Origin: Spiroplasma endosymbiont of Atherix ibis
GTDB taxonomy: Bacteria > Bacillota_I > Bacilli_A > Mycoplasmatales > Mycoplasmataceae
Length of the DNA stretch: 64,000 nt
Direction: 5' to 3'
Assembly: GCF_964020005.1 (NCBI RefSeq)
Contig: NZ_OZ026474.1
Coordinates: forward strand, 124,001 to 188,000
In this document: positions 46,898 through 59,530 of the stretch, piece by piece
How the letters are laid out: every line of letters begins with the position of its first letter
Position numbering within the stretch: the first letter of the stretch is position 1
Made by a program: the position numbers and the translations under genes
Notes under the pieces: generated by a model
Told to the model about the DNA's origin: nothing
Databases searched by the model: none
What the model saw: the letters and a program-made list of their open reading frames with translations, nothing else

Positions 46898-49800
46898 ATG
46901 TCAAACATAATTCAAAATAATGGTGTTAAAGAAATAATTTTGGATTTCTCTTTTTTACAAAATGTTCAATTTAAAGATAATCCAGTAACTTTAGATCAAA
47001 TAGCAGAGGAGTTAGGAATTAAAGGTATTACAACATGTTTAGATTTTCAAAATTTTTTAAGAAACTCTCTTGCTAAAAAATCTTTTATATGTCTTTTAGA
47101 TGATAAAACTAAACAACTCTCTAGAAAAGATAAAAGTAGAACCTCTTATAATGGAATTCTAAGAATGGAACTAGATTTTAAAAATCAGTCTCTGTTAGAT
47201 AATGGAACATATTTAGGCTTTTATGTGAATATAGACACTAGAAATTTATCTTTAATAATTAGTTCAATCTTTGTTACAAAACTAAAACCAATTTCTCAAG
47301 AGTTTGAAACAATGATTCAAGAATCACAAATATTTATAATAAGAAATCAAGGGCAAATTAAAGATGAAGAATTAATAAGAAGAAATGTTTTGAATTCTTC
47401 AAATATTTTAGAAATTGGAAAATTATTGTCAACTTTTGAAGAAGAAAAAGAAAGGTGATTAAACTATCTAGATTTTTGCGATGATTTGCTTAAACTTGAA
47501 AGAAAAAAATCACTTCCTTATTTGGGAGTTAAATACTTAAAAATAATTAAAATTGATAAAATTCATTTTAAAAAAGAATTATTTAAATATAAGTGCAGAA
47601 CATTTATTAAAAAGTAAAGATATACCTTTTAATTTTACAAATATTGTAGTACTTGATTTACTTGTAGATGATATAAATAAAATTAATAAAATAAAAAAAA
47701 TAAAAGAACTTTCCTTAGTTTCTATTAGTAAAAATAAAAATATAAAAACTACTCATGAACTTGTAAAAAATATTCATAATATTTTTAATTTTGACTTTGA
47801 AAAAACTAATGATTTGCAAAATATTTTAAGTGTTTCTACAATGTTAGGTGTTTCAGAAGAATCAATAAGTTTTGCAGATTATTGATTTAAAAACTCTAAA
47901 ACTATTTTTTTAGTAGGAAATAAAGAATTAGAAATTCTATTAAAACAAAATCCAAAAGAAATGAAAGAATGGCAAATAATAAAAATAAATTTTGAAATAG
48001 AACAAGAGTTTGATCAAAAAATATTTTAAGTAAAAAATAATTTAGATTATTTAAGTTCAGGTTATATTGCATATACAGGAATTGGTGAGGATATACTAAT
48101 TGAACGTTCTAAGCAAGTTATTAAAAAAATATCAGAAGGAAATACTAAAAACCCATATCTTGTAAATTATTTATTTAATACAAAATTAGTTGAATTATCT
48201 GAATTGTCAAATGATATTCAAATTAAAGATAATGAATTTGAGTTTAATTTAAACTTTGAACAAAAAGAAGCTGTAAAAAAAGCTGTTAATACAAAAGATA
48301 TTTTTATTTTGCAAGGTCCACCTGGAACTGGTAAAACTCAAGTTATATGTGAAATAATAACTCAATTATCAAAATTGAATAGAAAAGTATTAATATCAAG
48401 TCAAAATCATGAAGCAATAAAAAATGTAGTTAATAGATTATCAATTAATCCAAATTTAAATAAAATCAGATTAACAAATCAATTAAATATAAAAACACAA
48501 GATACTAATAATTATTCACCTGACAGAGTTTTATATAATTATTATAAATCAATTGGAAAAAAAGTTTTTGATGATATGAACAATGATGAAAAATCTATTA
48601 AAGAATTTTATATTTATAAAAGAGATCTAGAGAATTTAATTAATTTAAATAAAAACTTTAATCAAAATAATAATAAAATAAAAAATTTACAAAAAGAAAT
48701 TAATTCTTTAAAAGAAGAATTAATTAATATTGAAAATTTAATTGAAGCTTTAGTAACAAAAGATTTTTATTCAATAATTAAAGTAAGTTAAAAAATGGAA
48801 GAGTGTTTTAAAAACACAATTCAATATGAACTTAATAATTTCATTTATAAAAATCTAAATTTTAATCCTAAAGACTTTATAAATATTTACTTTTTAATAA
48901 AAGAAGTTGTAGCTGAAATCTATTATAAAAATGAAATATTTATAGAAATTAGAAATGCTAAAAATAATGTAAATAAATTTAAAAGAAATGCAGATTTTGA
49001 TTTAGCAAATAAAGAAGAAAGTAAAATTTTGGGATTTCAACAAATTATAAATTCAGATAAAAAAATTATAGAGTTAGAAAATATGTTTTTGACATTCATT
49101 TCATCTTTAAAAAATCTAAAAATTGAAATAGAATTGAATTTACAAGATAATACAAATATAAATTTATTTGAAATTGATTTAAATCAACTTGAAGTTAAAA
49201 AAAATGAGTTAATTATTTCAAGAAATAATTTAATTGAAAATTCAGGAGCAAATACAAAAGATTTAAGAGATTTAATTAAAACAATTAATTATAAGTTCAA
49301 TATAAATTTGGGTTTAGAAGATATTGAATTAGAAACACAAGTTAAAAAGGAATTAAAAAAACTTGAAATTAAATTACAAAATAGTAGAGAAAGAAAAGAA
49401 AATTTTTTTCAAATTTATACAAAAATAATTAAATATTTAAAAGATAATTATAAAATTGTAAATAATTTTAAAGAAGAGATTGCTTCATCAGATTTTACAA
49501 ATCAAATGTTTAAAGATAGTCAAAAATATATAAAATCAGTTTTAGATAATTTAATTAATGTTTATTCAATGACTTTAACTTCAACAAATTTATTTAAATT
49601 TAATAAAGACAATTTTGCTAATAAACTTGGATTAGAAGAGTTAAGTTTAAAAAATATGAATGTTGATGTTGTTATTATTGATGAAGCTTCAAAAGCAACA
49701 TTGTTAGAAATTTTAATGCCTTTAATTTATGGTAAGTCCTTAATTTTAGTTGGAGATTATAGACAACTTCCTCCAATTCTTAAGTTACAACAAAGTGATG

Positions 49801-50651
49801 TTGAAGAGGTAAATAAATTTTTTAATAAAGATTATAGCTATAGTTTAATGTATGAGTTACTTGATGAATCGGCTTTTAAAAAACTAATTAGTGCGGGTAA
49901 TAAAACAATAACTACTTTTTTAAAAACTCAATATAGAAGTCATGAACAAATTATGGATGTAGTTAATAAATTTTATGAGGGAAGTTTGAGAGTAGATTAT
50001 CAGGTTAGTAATCAAAAAAAACATGATTTAAAAATTACTAACAATTTAGGAAAAGACATTATTGATTCACGTAGTTCTGTTTATTGAGTTGATTCAACTA
50101 GAAACTTACAAAATGAAATAAGTTTTGAACAGGGAGAAGAATATTCAACAAGTTTATTTAATGAATTTGAATTACATATAACTAAAAAACTTTTAAGCAA
50201 ATTAGATACTGCTGTTGGTGAAAAAAATTCAAAAATAAAACCATTAGTTGCCATAATTAGTTTTTATGGTTTACATATTGAAAAATTAAAAAGAGAGATA
50301 AATGTAAATAAATTTAAAAATATTAATATTATTATTAATACAGTTGATGATTTTCAAGGTAAAGAAGCTGATTACGTTTTGGTTAATATGGTAAGAAATC
50401 CAGAAAAATTATCAAATAAATTAGAAAGAGAGTTTTTAAAAAAATATGAAAGAATAAACGTAGCTTTTTCAAGAGCAAGAGAATTATTAATAATTATTGG
50501 TGCTCAAAGAGCTGTTAGTGACATTACTGTTAAAATTCCTACTATAGAGAATCCTAATGTCTCAAATAGTTATGAGGTTTATGCAGATATAATTGCAAAA
50601 CTAGATTTTGAGGGTTTTTTATTAAAACCTAGTGAAATTTTGGAGGAATAA
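46898..50651 (+). pseudogene. Decayed Upf1/Dna2-like SF1 helicase
   Basis: First gene of a five-gene set. It would have encoded about 1250 residues. An N-terminal region of about 400 residues of unknown type (SRKDKSRTSYNGILRMEL) precedes the SF1 core: Walker A LQGPPGTGKTQ, a long helical insertion, motif II VVIIDEASKA, motif III LVGDYRQLPPIL, motif IV TQYRSHEQ, motif V TVDDFQGKEADYV and motif VI RINVAFSRARELL. Lesions are an extra base near 47571-47576, TAA 48027-48029 and TAA 48789-48791. All helicase motifs survive, so inactivation is recent. It could originally have unwound or remodelled DNA or RNA. Confidence 0.85.
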
Positions 50652-50654
50652 AAA

Positions 50655-52922
50655 ATGATAATTAATGAAATTGAAATTCTATATAATAAGTTATATTTAG
50701 ATTTAAAAATTAAATATTCAGAAATTAGAAAACCAACATTTATGGAATTTTTAATTTTATTAATTATTATAGAATATACAAATAAAAATAAAAGTTTATC
50801 AGAAATTTTAAAAAATGATTTTAATATTTTAAATCAGTCACTGTTTTAAAAAGCTCTAAGGGATTTAATTAATTTCAAAGTTATTGAAGTAAATCAGATT
50901 AAATTAACTATTAATTTATTAAATATGAATGTTGCAATTAATAGTTTTAAAATTAATGATGAAGTTAAACAAAAATTCAAATCTGAAGATTACACAGTTT
51001 CTCAAGATAATAAAACTCAAAACATTAAATATTTTTTTGATCCAATTACAAAAAGTTTAGAAGTTTTAAAAGAAATTAATTGAGATAAAAGAATAACAAA
51101 TTTGAAATTTAGTCATAAAATTAATATTCCTATTGAATTTTTTCAAATTGAAAATAAAAATTTAGTTTTATCCAAAGTAAATGATTTTATTAAAAAACAG
51201 CAAAATATATTTGGAGAAAATTGTGTTTTAAAAAATATTTTAATTGAAGAAGAATCTATAAATAATATTGTGACATTTAAAGAATATATAAAAACAGAAA
51301 GTATTGCAATAAAGGCTTCAATAGAAATTTTTAATAATGAAACTTATAAAATTAGAACAGAAAATAGTTATTTTAATAATTATTTAAGATACAATTCAGA
51401 TATTTCAATTCAAATATTAAAAAATATTTTAAATCAGTATGATGAAAAATTAAAAAAAATATTTATACCTGAAATATCTTTTAGACATGAACATAAATTT
51501 GTTTTAACACCAGAATTATTATCAAATTTAAATGTAAAAACAAATTACGATTTACTTTTAGTAAACGATCAATTTATTAAATCGGATACTGAAATTATAA
51601 AGAATAAAGATTTTACTAAAAATATTTAAATAATTATTTTTTATAATTCAAAAAGAAATAATAAAATTATTGATATAGTTGATAATAAATTAATTTTTTA
51701 TGTTGATTATATTGAAAATGAAATTTTGCAATTAAATTCATTCATTTATTTAGACTCTGAAAATTTTATGAATGGTTTTTTAGTAGTAAATAAATTAGTA
51801 GAATCCATAAATTTAAATATTCCTGTTTTCTTTTTATTTAAAAATTCAAAGGAACCTTTAAATTTAACTCTTTTGTTTAAAACAAGTATTAAAAGAGTTT
51901 TAGAAAAGTTTGAACAGTCTTTATTAAATTCAAATTATAATTTTTCAATGAATATATATTTAATTTTAGAAAGACTTGGTTTAGAAAAAGAGGTTATTTC
52001 AATTTTAGAAAAGTTTTTATTAAATACTATAGATAGTGGGTCAAATTATAGAGAAATGAGAAAATACTTATTAGAATCAGAAAATAGAAAGTTATTTTTA
52101 ACTCTTGAAAAAATAGCAAAAGATTTAATTATTCAGATTTCAAAAAATAAAACTGATGATGAATTATTTGATATTATTAGGAATTATAAGTTTAAACATA
52201 CAAAAAATATATTAGATATTTTTAATAAAATTGATATAGAAAATAGTATTCAAAATATTTATAAAATTAATGATTATTTGCAACAAAACTCAATTGATGG
52301 CTGAAAATTTAATGTAAAAGATTCTTTAATTGTCTTAACTAGTTATTTTAAAAATAATAATAGAGCTGAAATCTTTAATGAAACTAAATATAATTCTGAT
52401 ATTTGAATTCAGCATGCAAGTACTTTAAATTTAATTGGGAAAATAACTAAAGAGTTATATTTATCAAATTATCAATTTGTTGAAGATAATTATAATTTTT
52501 TATTAACTTCTTTAATAGGACTAATTAAAAACTCATTAGAAATAAAAAAATTTAACACTTATTTAATTAACTTATCTGAATCATTGGTTGATTTTTATAA
52601 ATTCTATTATAAACATAAAAGTGTTGAGTTTTCAACAATATCAAATACTAGTATAAATTATAAAGTTCAACTTATTGCTGGTAAATATATTAATAATATT
52701 GAACTTGCTTTAAACGAATTTTTAGATAAAAGTATCTACAATATGCCAATTGAGTTAAAATTAAAATGATTAAAAAATGTTGAGAATAAATCACAAGAAG
52801 TTGAAAGAATTTTAAAAAATGACGAGCAATCCTATAAAATAGCTCTTAATATAATATTTGGTAAAAAAAGAGAATATACAGAAGATGATTTATTAAAATA
52901 TACTACTTTATTTGGAGGATAA
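50655..52922 (+). pseudogene. Decayed gene of unknown function in the helicase/AAA+ set
   Basis: ATG 50655 lies 3 bases after the helicase stop, with TTTTGGAGGA upstream. One frame runs to TAA 52920-52922, equal to 755 residues, but TAA codons stand at 50847-50849 and 51627-51629. The content is Lys/Asn/Ile-rich with no membrane segment and no motif I recognise. The C-terminal third looks helical. Because the frame holds for 2.2 kb apart from two stops, it was functional until recently. It overlaps nothing and is followed by the next gene after 5 bases. Confidence 0.75.
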
Positions 52923-52927
52923 GAGCT

Positions 52928-54022
52928 ATGAGTATGACAGCTAAAGAAATTTTAGTTAATTGTGAAAAACAATTTAGTTTTATTAAAAAAGATATTAATT
53001 CTTTAATAAAATATATTAAAGAATTAATTGAGCAATGTAAACAAATTGACAGTTCAGGTTTTTTTAAAAAACAAATAGAACAGATTTTAGAAGAGTTAAC
53101 TAAAGAACAAATAGATTTAACTAAAAATACTTATGAAAGAGAAATCTCTTCAGATAATCATGTTGCTATTGAAACATATAATGAAATTCAAAGATATGCA
53201 GAAAGAAAAAGAGAAGTTATTGCAGATTTTAAAACAAAAGTATTTTGTTTTAAAAAAGATATTCTTGAAAAAGAACAAGAAAATATTTTAAAGTCTTTAG
53301 ATAAAAATATATTTGAAGATATAACAAATTTTAAAAACTCCTTAATTAGTAATTATTCTAGTTCTGAAGATAAATTATATATAAAAAATTTATTTGAAAA
53401 AAATGAACATATTTTAATTAATAAAAAAGGTAATGAATTATATGATTTTATTTTACAAAGTTTAAAAGAACATAAATCTTCAAATAACTCTATTGTAAAA
53501 GAAGTAGTTTCCTCTTCAATTGATCTTTATAAAGAAGATGAAGATATAGTAAATTCTATAAAACAAGACGCAAAAGATTTCATAAGTAAAATTAATTTAA
53601 TTAATTTACAAAATAGCATTAAAGATTATTTTGTAAAATCATCAAAAATAGCAGAACAAGAAGCTGTAAGAAAAGATAATGTAATTAAAATAGTTAAAGC
53701 AATTAGAGAAGTTGGATATATTGTCAAGGAAGATAATATTAGAAAAATAGCAGAAAAAAATCTGATTTTAATTCATGGAGAAAAACTGACTGGGGAAGCT
53801 GCAGATTTTGCTGTAAAATTAGATGGAACTTTTGTTTACAATTGAGAAGGTTTTGAATATCATAAACACGATATAGATGCTCAAAGTTTTCTTAATAAAC
53901 TTAAAGAATTTAATTTGCATTCAAGTGATGAATTTAATAAACAATATAGAGAACCAAAATATATTGCTCAAAATAAGAAAATAATAAAAAACAAAAATAC
54001 TAATTCAAACTCAAGTAAGTAG
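52928..54022 (+). CDS. Hypothetical helical protein in the helicase/AAA+ set
   Basis: A 364-residue protein from ATG 52928, with GGAGG nine bases upstream inside the previous gene's end. Residues 1-130 are strongly helical, with coiled-coil-like Glu/Lys/Leu spacing (QIEQILEELTKEQIDL). Residues about 245-330 form a more compact region (VKAIREVGYIVKEDN, LIHGEKLTGEAADFAVKLDG) that might be a small alpha-beta domain. The tail is Asn/Lys-rich. There are no membrane segments. I do not recognise a family. It is intact, ends in TAG, and stops 8 bases before the AAA+ gene. Confidence 0.7.
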
Positions 54023-54030
54023 GTGTAAAA

Positions 54031-55836
54031 ATGAGTGTAAAAAGAGAATTAAATCAGTTAAAAAATTTAATAGGTATTAAAAAAGCTATTATTATTGAAG
54101 GAAATATAGATGATATTTATGAATTTGAAGGCAATTATATTAATATTCATGAAATTATAATGAATATTTTTGATCATAAAAAATATTTTGATAAATTTGT
54201 TTTTGATCAAAACTCAGGTTTAAAAGGTAAAAAAATATCTAATTTAATTTTAGATTTCTCTTCAGAAAAACAGGAAGAATTTGCTTCAAATGATTTTGAA
54301 GAATTATTTCATAATGAAAATAATTTGGAGAGTTTTGATTCTTTAACACTAAAAAAACCTATTGATTTTTTTAAAATTTTAAATATGAATATTAATAGAG
54401 AAGATGAAAAAAAAATTGGTTTTATAGCTGATTATACAAATTATGTATTTAGTGATCAAGGTTTGGATGTTGATGATAGAAGGGTTCTTACAGAGTTCTC
54501 AAAAACATTAAAGGAGTCTAATTTTCTGATTTCAAAAATTGATGATTTAACTAATTGTATAATTTTTTTAACTAAAAAAATTAATCAGCTACCACCAAGT
54601 TTATATTTAGATAATCCAGAAATTATAATTTTAACTTTACCTAAACCAAGTAGAGAAGAAAGAAAAGAATTTTTAGGAACAATTAAACCAAGAATTCAAG
54701 TAACAGATATAGAAAGTGAATTTAATAACATTATTGATGCAACAGAAAGTTGAACTTTAAAAGAAATATCACATTTTGCAAAATTTAGTTGTAATTTTGA
54801 AAGCCCTTTAAAGTTTAATAAAATGTTTAATATTTATAATTATGGAGAGAAAGTTTCACCATGAGAAGAATTAAGTTATGAAAAAATGTTAAAAGTTAAA
54901 GAGCAACTATCATCAAAAGTCATTGGACAAGAAGAAGCTATTGAAAAAGTAGCAAAAGTAATTTATAAAGCTTATACAGGTTTAACCGGCATTACTTATT
55001 CTTCAAAAAGAAGTAAACCAAAAGGAACTTTGTTTTTTGTTGGTCCAACAGGAACAGGTAAAACAGAATTAGCAAAAGCTATTACAACTTTTCTTTTTAA
55101 TGACGAGACAAATCTAATTAGATTTGATATGTCAGAATATGGCCAAGAAAACTCAGATCAAAAATTAATAGGAGCTCCTCCAGGTTATGTTGGTTTTGAA
55201 GGTGGAGGACAACTTACAAATTCTGTAAAATCAAGACCATTTTCAGTAATTTTATTTGATGAAATAGAAAAGGCAAGTCCCAAAATATTTGATAAATTTT
55301 TACAAATATTAGAGGATGGAAGATTAACAGATAATACGGGACAAACAGTTAGTTTTAGTGAAACATTTATTATTTTTACTTCAAATATAGGTGCAGCTGA
55401 TGTAAATCCAAATCAAAGTAAAGAGAACGTTTACAATGAATTTATTAAAAGAGTTCAAGATCATTTTACAAAGGAATTAAATAGACCAGAGCTTTTAGGA
55501 AGATTTGGAAATAATATTGTCCCATTTAATTTTATTAGTGACTTAAGTTTAAAATCTAAAATTATTTATCAAAAAGTAAAACCAATACAAATTGCAATAT
55601 ATGAAAAATATAAAGCAGAATTACATATTGATTTAAATGATCAAAATTTAATTTCTATTATTTTAAAAAATGCAGATGAAAGACGTGGAGTATGAGATGT
55701 TTTAAACTCTTTGGAAACAAATTTAGTAGATCCATTATCAGAATTTATTTTTCATAACTTACAGAACATTAGACAAGGAACTAAAATTTTAACTTCTTAT
55801 AAAGATGGAAAAATTAATTTTACAATAAATGGCTAA
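54031..55836 (+). CDS. ClpA/ClpB-like AAA+ ATPase with degenerate first ATPase half
   Basis: A 601-residue protein from ATG 54031. The C-terminal half is a ClpB D2-type AAA+ module: Walker A GPTGTGKT (338-345), pore loop GYVGF (Tyr386), Walker B VILFDE (406-411), sensor 1 Asn452, an arginine finger in LLGRFG (Arg491) and sensor 2 in ERRGV (about 551-552). The N-terminal 250 residues keep an AAA-like outline (IIIEGNIDDIYEFEG, FIADYTNYVF, TLPKPSREERKEF) but have no Walker A, so they probably do not hydrolyse ATP. No ClpP-binding loop is evident. It is probably an unfoldase or remodeller for its neighbours' products. Its end overlaps the radical SAM gene by 8 bases. Confidence 0.85.
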
Positions 55837-56423
55837 TTTAAATATTGGAAAATTTTTAATGAATAGTGAAATTGAAGGTCCTGGAATAAGATTTGTAATA
55901 TGATTTCAAGGATGTAATATAGGGTGTAGAGGTTGTTCAAATCAGGAATTACTTCCATTAGAAAAAAATGTTTATGCCAAATGAATTTATTTATGAGAAA
56001 ATATTAGAAGCAAAGAAAAAATTTAATATAGAAGGTATAACTTTAATAGGGGGAGAACCATTTTTGCAACCTGATGGTTTAAAAGAACTTGTTCAATGAA
56101 GTCAAAAAAATAATTTAACAGTTATTTGTTTTACAGGATATATATATGAAAATTTAATGCAAGAACATAAAGAAATATTAGAGTACATTGATATATTAAT
56201 TGATGGACCTTTTATTATGAGATTACTAGATAAAAATAGAAGATTAATTGGAAGTAAAAATCAAAGAGTTATAAAAATAACTAGTGTATATAAAGATTGT
56301 GATTATTTTGAACAACCACATTCAGAAGTTGAAATTCAACTTTATAATAATCGTATTTCAATGAATGGTGATGGTGTTGTGTTTGATAATGATAATGGAG
56401 AATTTAATTTTAATATAAAGTAG
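55829..56423 (+). pseudogene. Frameshifted radical SAM protein (NrdG/activase-like)
   Basis: ATG 55829 lies inside the stop of the AAA+ gene. The start reads as a short radical SAM protein: the CNIGCRGC cluster motif (CxxxCxxC) with GPGIRFVIWFQG before it, as in activating enzymes such as NrdG. An extra A in the run 55962-55968 shifts the frame. The other frame continues MPNEFIYEKIL, the SAM-binding LIGGEPFLQ and an inhibited-chain end. Without the extra base it would be about 197 residues, ending at TAG 56421-56423. The radical enzyme or substrate it would serve is unknown, and no NrdD is nearby. Confidence 0.82.
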
Positions 56424-56510
56424 GGAAATAAAGTGAAATTTTTAGTTAGAAGTATGAATGATTTTTATTCCTAATCCTTTTTATTTATAAAAAAAGGAAG
56501 GAAAATATAA

Positions 56511-58331
56511 ATGAAAAATAAAAAAAATATAATTTTTGATATGACAATAAGTGCAATGCTATTGTCAATAGGTATCTGTTTAAAATTAATTTTTTTAGGA
56601 TTGCCAGGTTTTGATTTGACTTTAATTATAATTCTTATTACAGGACTATTTTTTAAGTCTAGTATATCTATAATTTCAACTGCTGGAATATCAGCTTTGA
56701 GTTTTTTAATAATAACAGATATTATTCTTTGAACTTCTACAATTTATGTATATTTATTATTAAATGTTTTTCTTATTATTATAAGAAAAGTAATTTTAAA
56801 AAATAAGAGTATTGCTTATGTTACTTTACCAATTTTTGGTTTAATGATAACAACACTTTATTTATTAATTTCAGTATTAGTTTATGGAAAAATAAATGGG
56901 TATTCAATGTACTTAGTTCATTTGCATGAAGCTTACATAATATTTTTTATGTATTGTTTTTTAACTCCAGTTATTTTTAAAAAAATATTTCAGGTTATGA
57001 TTAAATTTAACTATAATTATTCGACTATTTTTAATAAGGATTTTAAAAAATATATAGAAACTATGGAAACTGATACAAAAAAAGTAAGTGATGAAAAAAT
57101 TAATTATAACGTTCAATTAGTTTCAATGATTTTTTCAATGATGTTATTGATTTGCTATTTTAGTTTTGTACCATATAAAATGGTAACTACATTAAATAAT
57201 ATAAATTATTTGGCAGCTATTATAATTGTTCCGCTATTAATGTTATTTGTAACTCCTATTTGAATGAAAAGTGCAAAAAAAATAGTTAATTTAAATATGC
57301 TTAAAATTAACTCTGTGGGATTATTATTAGCAGTTATTTTTACCTTTAGTTCTTTTACATCAACAAAATATAGTATTACATTATCTTTTTTAATAATTGG
57401 TTTAATTCTTTTTGGCGTTTTTATTGCTGGTTTTTTACCTATAAATATTGAAGCTATTAAAAGTTATGAGTATAGAAATAAATTAAAAAATAAAACTTCA
57501 AAATATAACTCTATTTTTGGTTTTTTATTATTACCTTTACCATTTTTGATTAACTATCATTTTGGAAGTATTTATGTTTTAATATTTTTTATGCTACTTT
57601 CAATTTTAATTTTATTTTTAATAATGTTTAATAAAAATATTATGTTAGAAGGTAAGGTTTTAAATATAGATAAAAATTCTTTTGTTACTCTTAAAAAAAA
57701 TAAAAAGTTTTTTATAGAAGTATTTATTCAGAATTATTTTATAGGATTCTTTAAATTTTTAGATTTATCTTTAGTTTTATTTTACTTTATAATATTTTAT
57801 AATAATAAAATTTTTATTGAGTGAAATAATAATATTGGCATTGTTCTTATATTTTTAGTTTCAGGTTTTTTAAGCAAATATATAGCTCAAGCCATATTTG
57901 CTAATATAAAATATAATAGTAAAAATATTAATAGAGTAGCAATGTTAGTAACTATAGTTTCTGTTTTATCATTTATTGTGTTTTTAGTATTAAATTACTT
58001 TTTTGTTAGTAAAAATGTAAATTATTATTATTACTCATTATTAACAGTTTTAATGTTTATTTTTGGAGCAAGTTATTCTATTATTGAAAAAACAAAAGCC
58101 AAAACATTTAGATCAATTGTTTCTAAAAATGAGTTTTCTTTAGCTATGATAATTGATCATGTAGCAGGAAATGCATTTTTTTCTTTAAGCATTACAGCTA
58201 TATTTTTTATAACTATGCTTTTAATAAAAAATTCATTAATTGGTTTAATAACTTTACTCACAATATTTATGTTAATTTCTTTAATTTTAATTTTTATAAA
58301 AGTATTTTTAAATAAAAAGCTTAAAATATAA
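56511..58331 (+). CDS. Hypothetical multi-pass membrane protein, ECF-S-like N-terminal part
   Basis: A 606-residue protein from ATG 56511 behind AAGGAAGG. The first ~165 residues (MTISAMLLSIGICLKL, GLPGFDLTL, then four more hydrophobic runs) have the length and layout of an ECF transporter S component. The remaining 440 residues have about 11-12 further helices with an MFS-like alternation. This suggests a fusion or a single long transporter. I do not recognise a known family with certainty. Six or more TGA codons are Trp, and the frame is intact. A terminator starts at its stop. Confidence 0.65.
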
Positions 58332-58352
58332 AAATACTTTTATATTTTTATT
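58323..58352 (+). terminator. Rho-independent terminator after the 606-residue membrane protein
   Basis: AAAATATAAAA (58323-58333) pairs with TTTTATATTTT (58338-58348), followed by T. It overlaps the stop codon. Confidence 0.7.
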
Positions 58353-58635
58353 TTAATTAACTGCTTAGTTATATATGAATTCATATTTTTTTGAAAACTT
58401 TAAAAAAATAAAAAGTATATTAGGATATCTTTATATATAAATTTAATTAAATATTATTTGTATAATATATGTTTGGTAAAAAATAATACATAGTGTATTT
58501 AACTATACAACTTTATAAAAAGTATTATAAAAATAAAAATAAATAAAGTAAAGAAAAATTATTCAAAATAAAAAAACTTATTATTAATTAATAAGTTTTT
58601 TTATTTAACTTCATTTTTTAAATCAATTATATTTA
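58353..58635. other. Gap before folD, no gene seen
   Basis: AT-rich sequence without a credible ORF. Its only clear element is the bidirectional terminator at 58571-58602. Confidence 0.55.
58571..58602. terminator. Bidirectional terminator downstream of folD
   Basis: AAAAACTTATTA (58572-58583) pairs perfectly with TAATAAGTTTTT (58589-58600). A and T runs flank it on the two sides, so it fits the leftward folD gene as well as rightward transcripts. Confidence 0.8.
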
Positions 58636-59487
58636 TTACTTTAAATTAGTTTCTTTTATTTTATATAAAGTAAAAGTGTTTTGTAATAAACAAGCAATTG
58701 TCATTGGACCAACTCCCCCTGGAACTGGTGTAATATATTTTACAATTTTTGATACTTCATTGAATTTAACATCTCCACAGTACTTACCATTCACAAAATT
58801 TGCTCCAACATCAATTACTGTCATATTTTTATTAACAAATTTTTTTGTTACTAGATTAGCTCTACCTGCAGCACTTATTAAAATATCTGCTTTTTTACAA
58901 ATATCCTTTAAATTCTTTGTTTTTGTATTACAAGTAGTTACTGTTGCAGATTTATTTATTAACATATTAGTTAGAGGTTTACCAACAATATTGCTTCGCC
59001 CAATAATAACAACATTTTTTCCACTTAAATCTATGTCTTTTCATTCTAAAAGTTTTAATATTCCAAGAGGAGTTGCTGGATATATTTTTGAATTATTAAG
59101 CATAATATTTCCTAAAGTTAAAGCATTGAATCCATCAACGTCTTTTGATGGAGAAATAAAATTTGTAATTTCTTTTTCATCAATATGAGAAGGTAAAGGT
59201 AATTGAACAATTAATCCGTCTATTGATAAGTTTTTATTAATTTTTTCAATTTCCAATTTTAAACTATTTTTATCTATATTTTCATCAAATTTTTTGAGTT
59301 CTCCAATTATACCAACTTCATCACAAGCTTTTAGTTTATTTTTTATATATTTATTACTTGCCAAATTATTTCCAATTTGTATAATAATAAGTTTTGGTTT
59401 TCTTTTTACCTTTAATTGCTTTATACTATTTTTAAGGTTGGTATTTAGAATTTGAGCACATTCTTTCCCATTAATAATTTTGCTCAT
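58636..59487 (-). CDS. folD: Methylenetetrahydrofolate dehydrogenase/cyclohydrolase FolD
   Basis: Interconverts 5,10-methylene- and 10-formyl-tetrahydrofolate. The product is 283 residues, the usual length. It has KYIKNKLKACDEVGI with the catalytic Tyr and Lys, VQLPLPSHIDEKEI, KDVDGF, the Rossmann segment IIGRSNIVGKP and the C-terminal PGGVGPMTIACLL. One Trp is a TGA, seen as TCA at 59041-59043 on the plus strand. The start is ATG at 59485-59487, preceded by AGAAAGGA on the minus strand. It is divergent from fhs with only 43 bases between. Confidence 0.96.
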
Positions 59488-59530
59488 GTTTTAAATCCTT
59501 TCTAAAAAAGATATTCTAAAGGTGATTATA
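59488..59530. promoter_or_regulatory. Divergent folD/fhs intergenic region
   Basis: Only 43 bases carry both RBSs (AGAAAGGA for folD on the minus strand, AAAGGTGA for fhs). Promoters, if they lie here, must overlap or sit inside the opposite gene. Confidence 0.45.

Noticed and set aside
56433-56474. A GTG-started 13-codon ORF between the radical SAM remnant and the next membrane protein gene
   Set aside because: Too short, with no likeness to a leader. The hairpin after it lacks a T tail and the RBS of the next gene is free.
58676-59188. Plus-strand ORF of 170 codons across folD
   Set aside because: FolD is unmistakable on the minus strand, including its PGGVGPMT motif. The plus-strand frame is its shadow.
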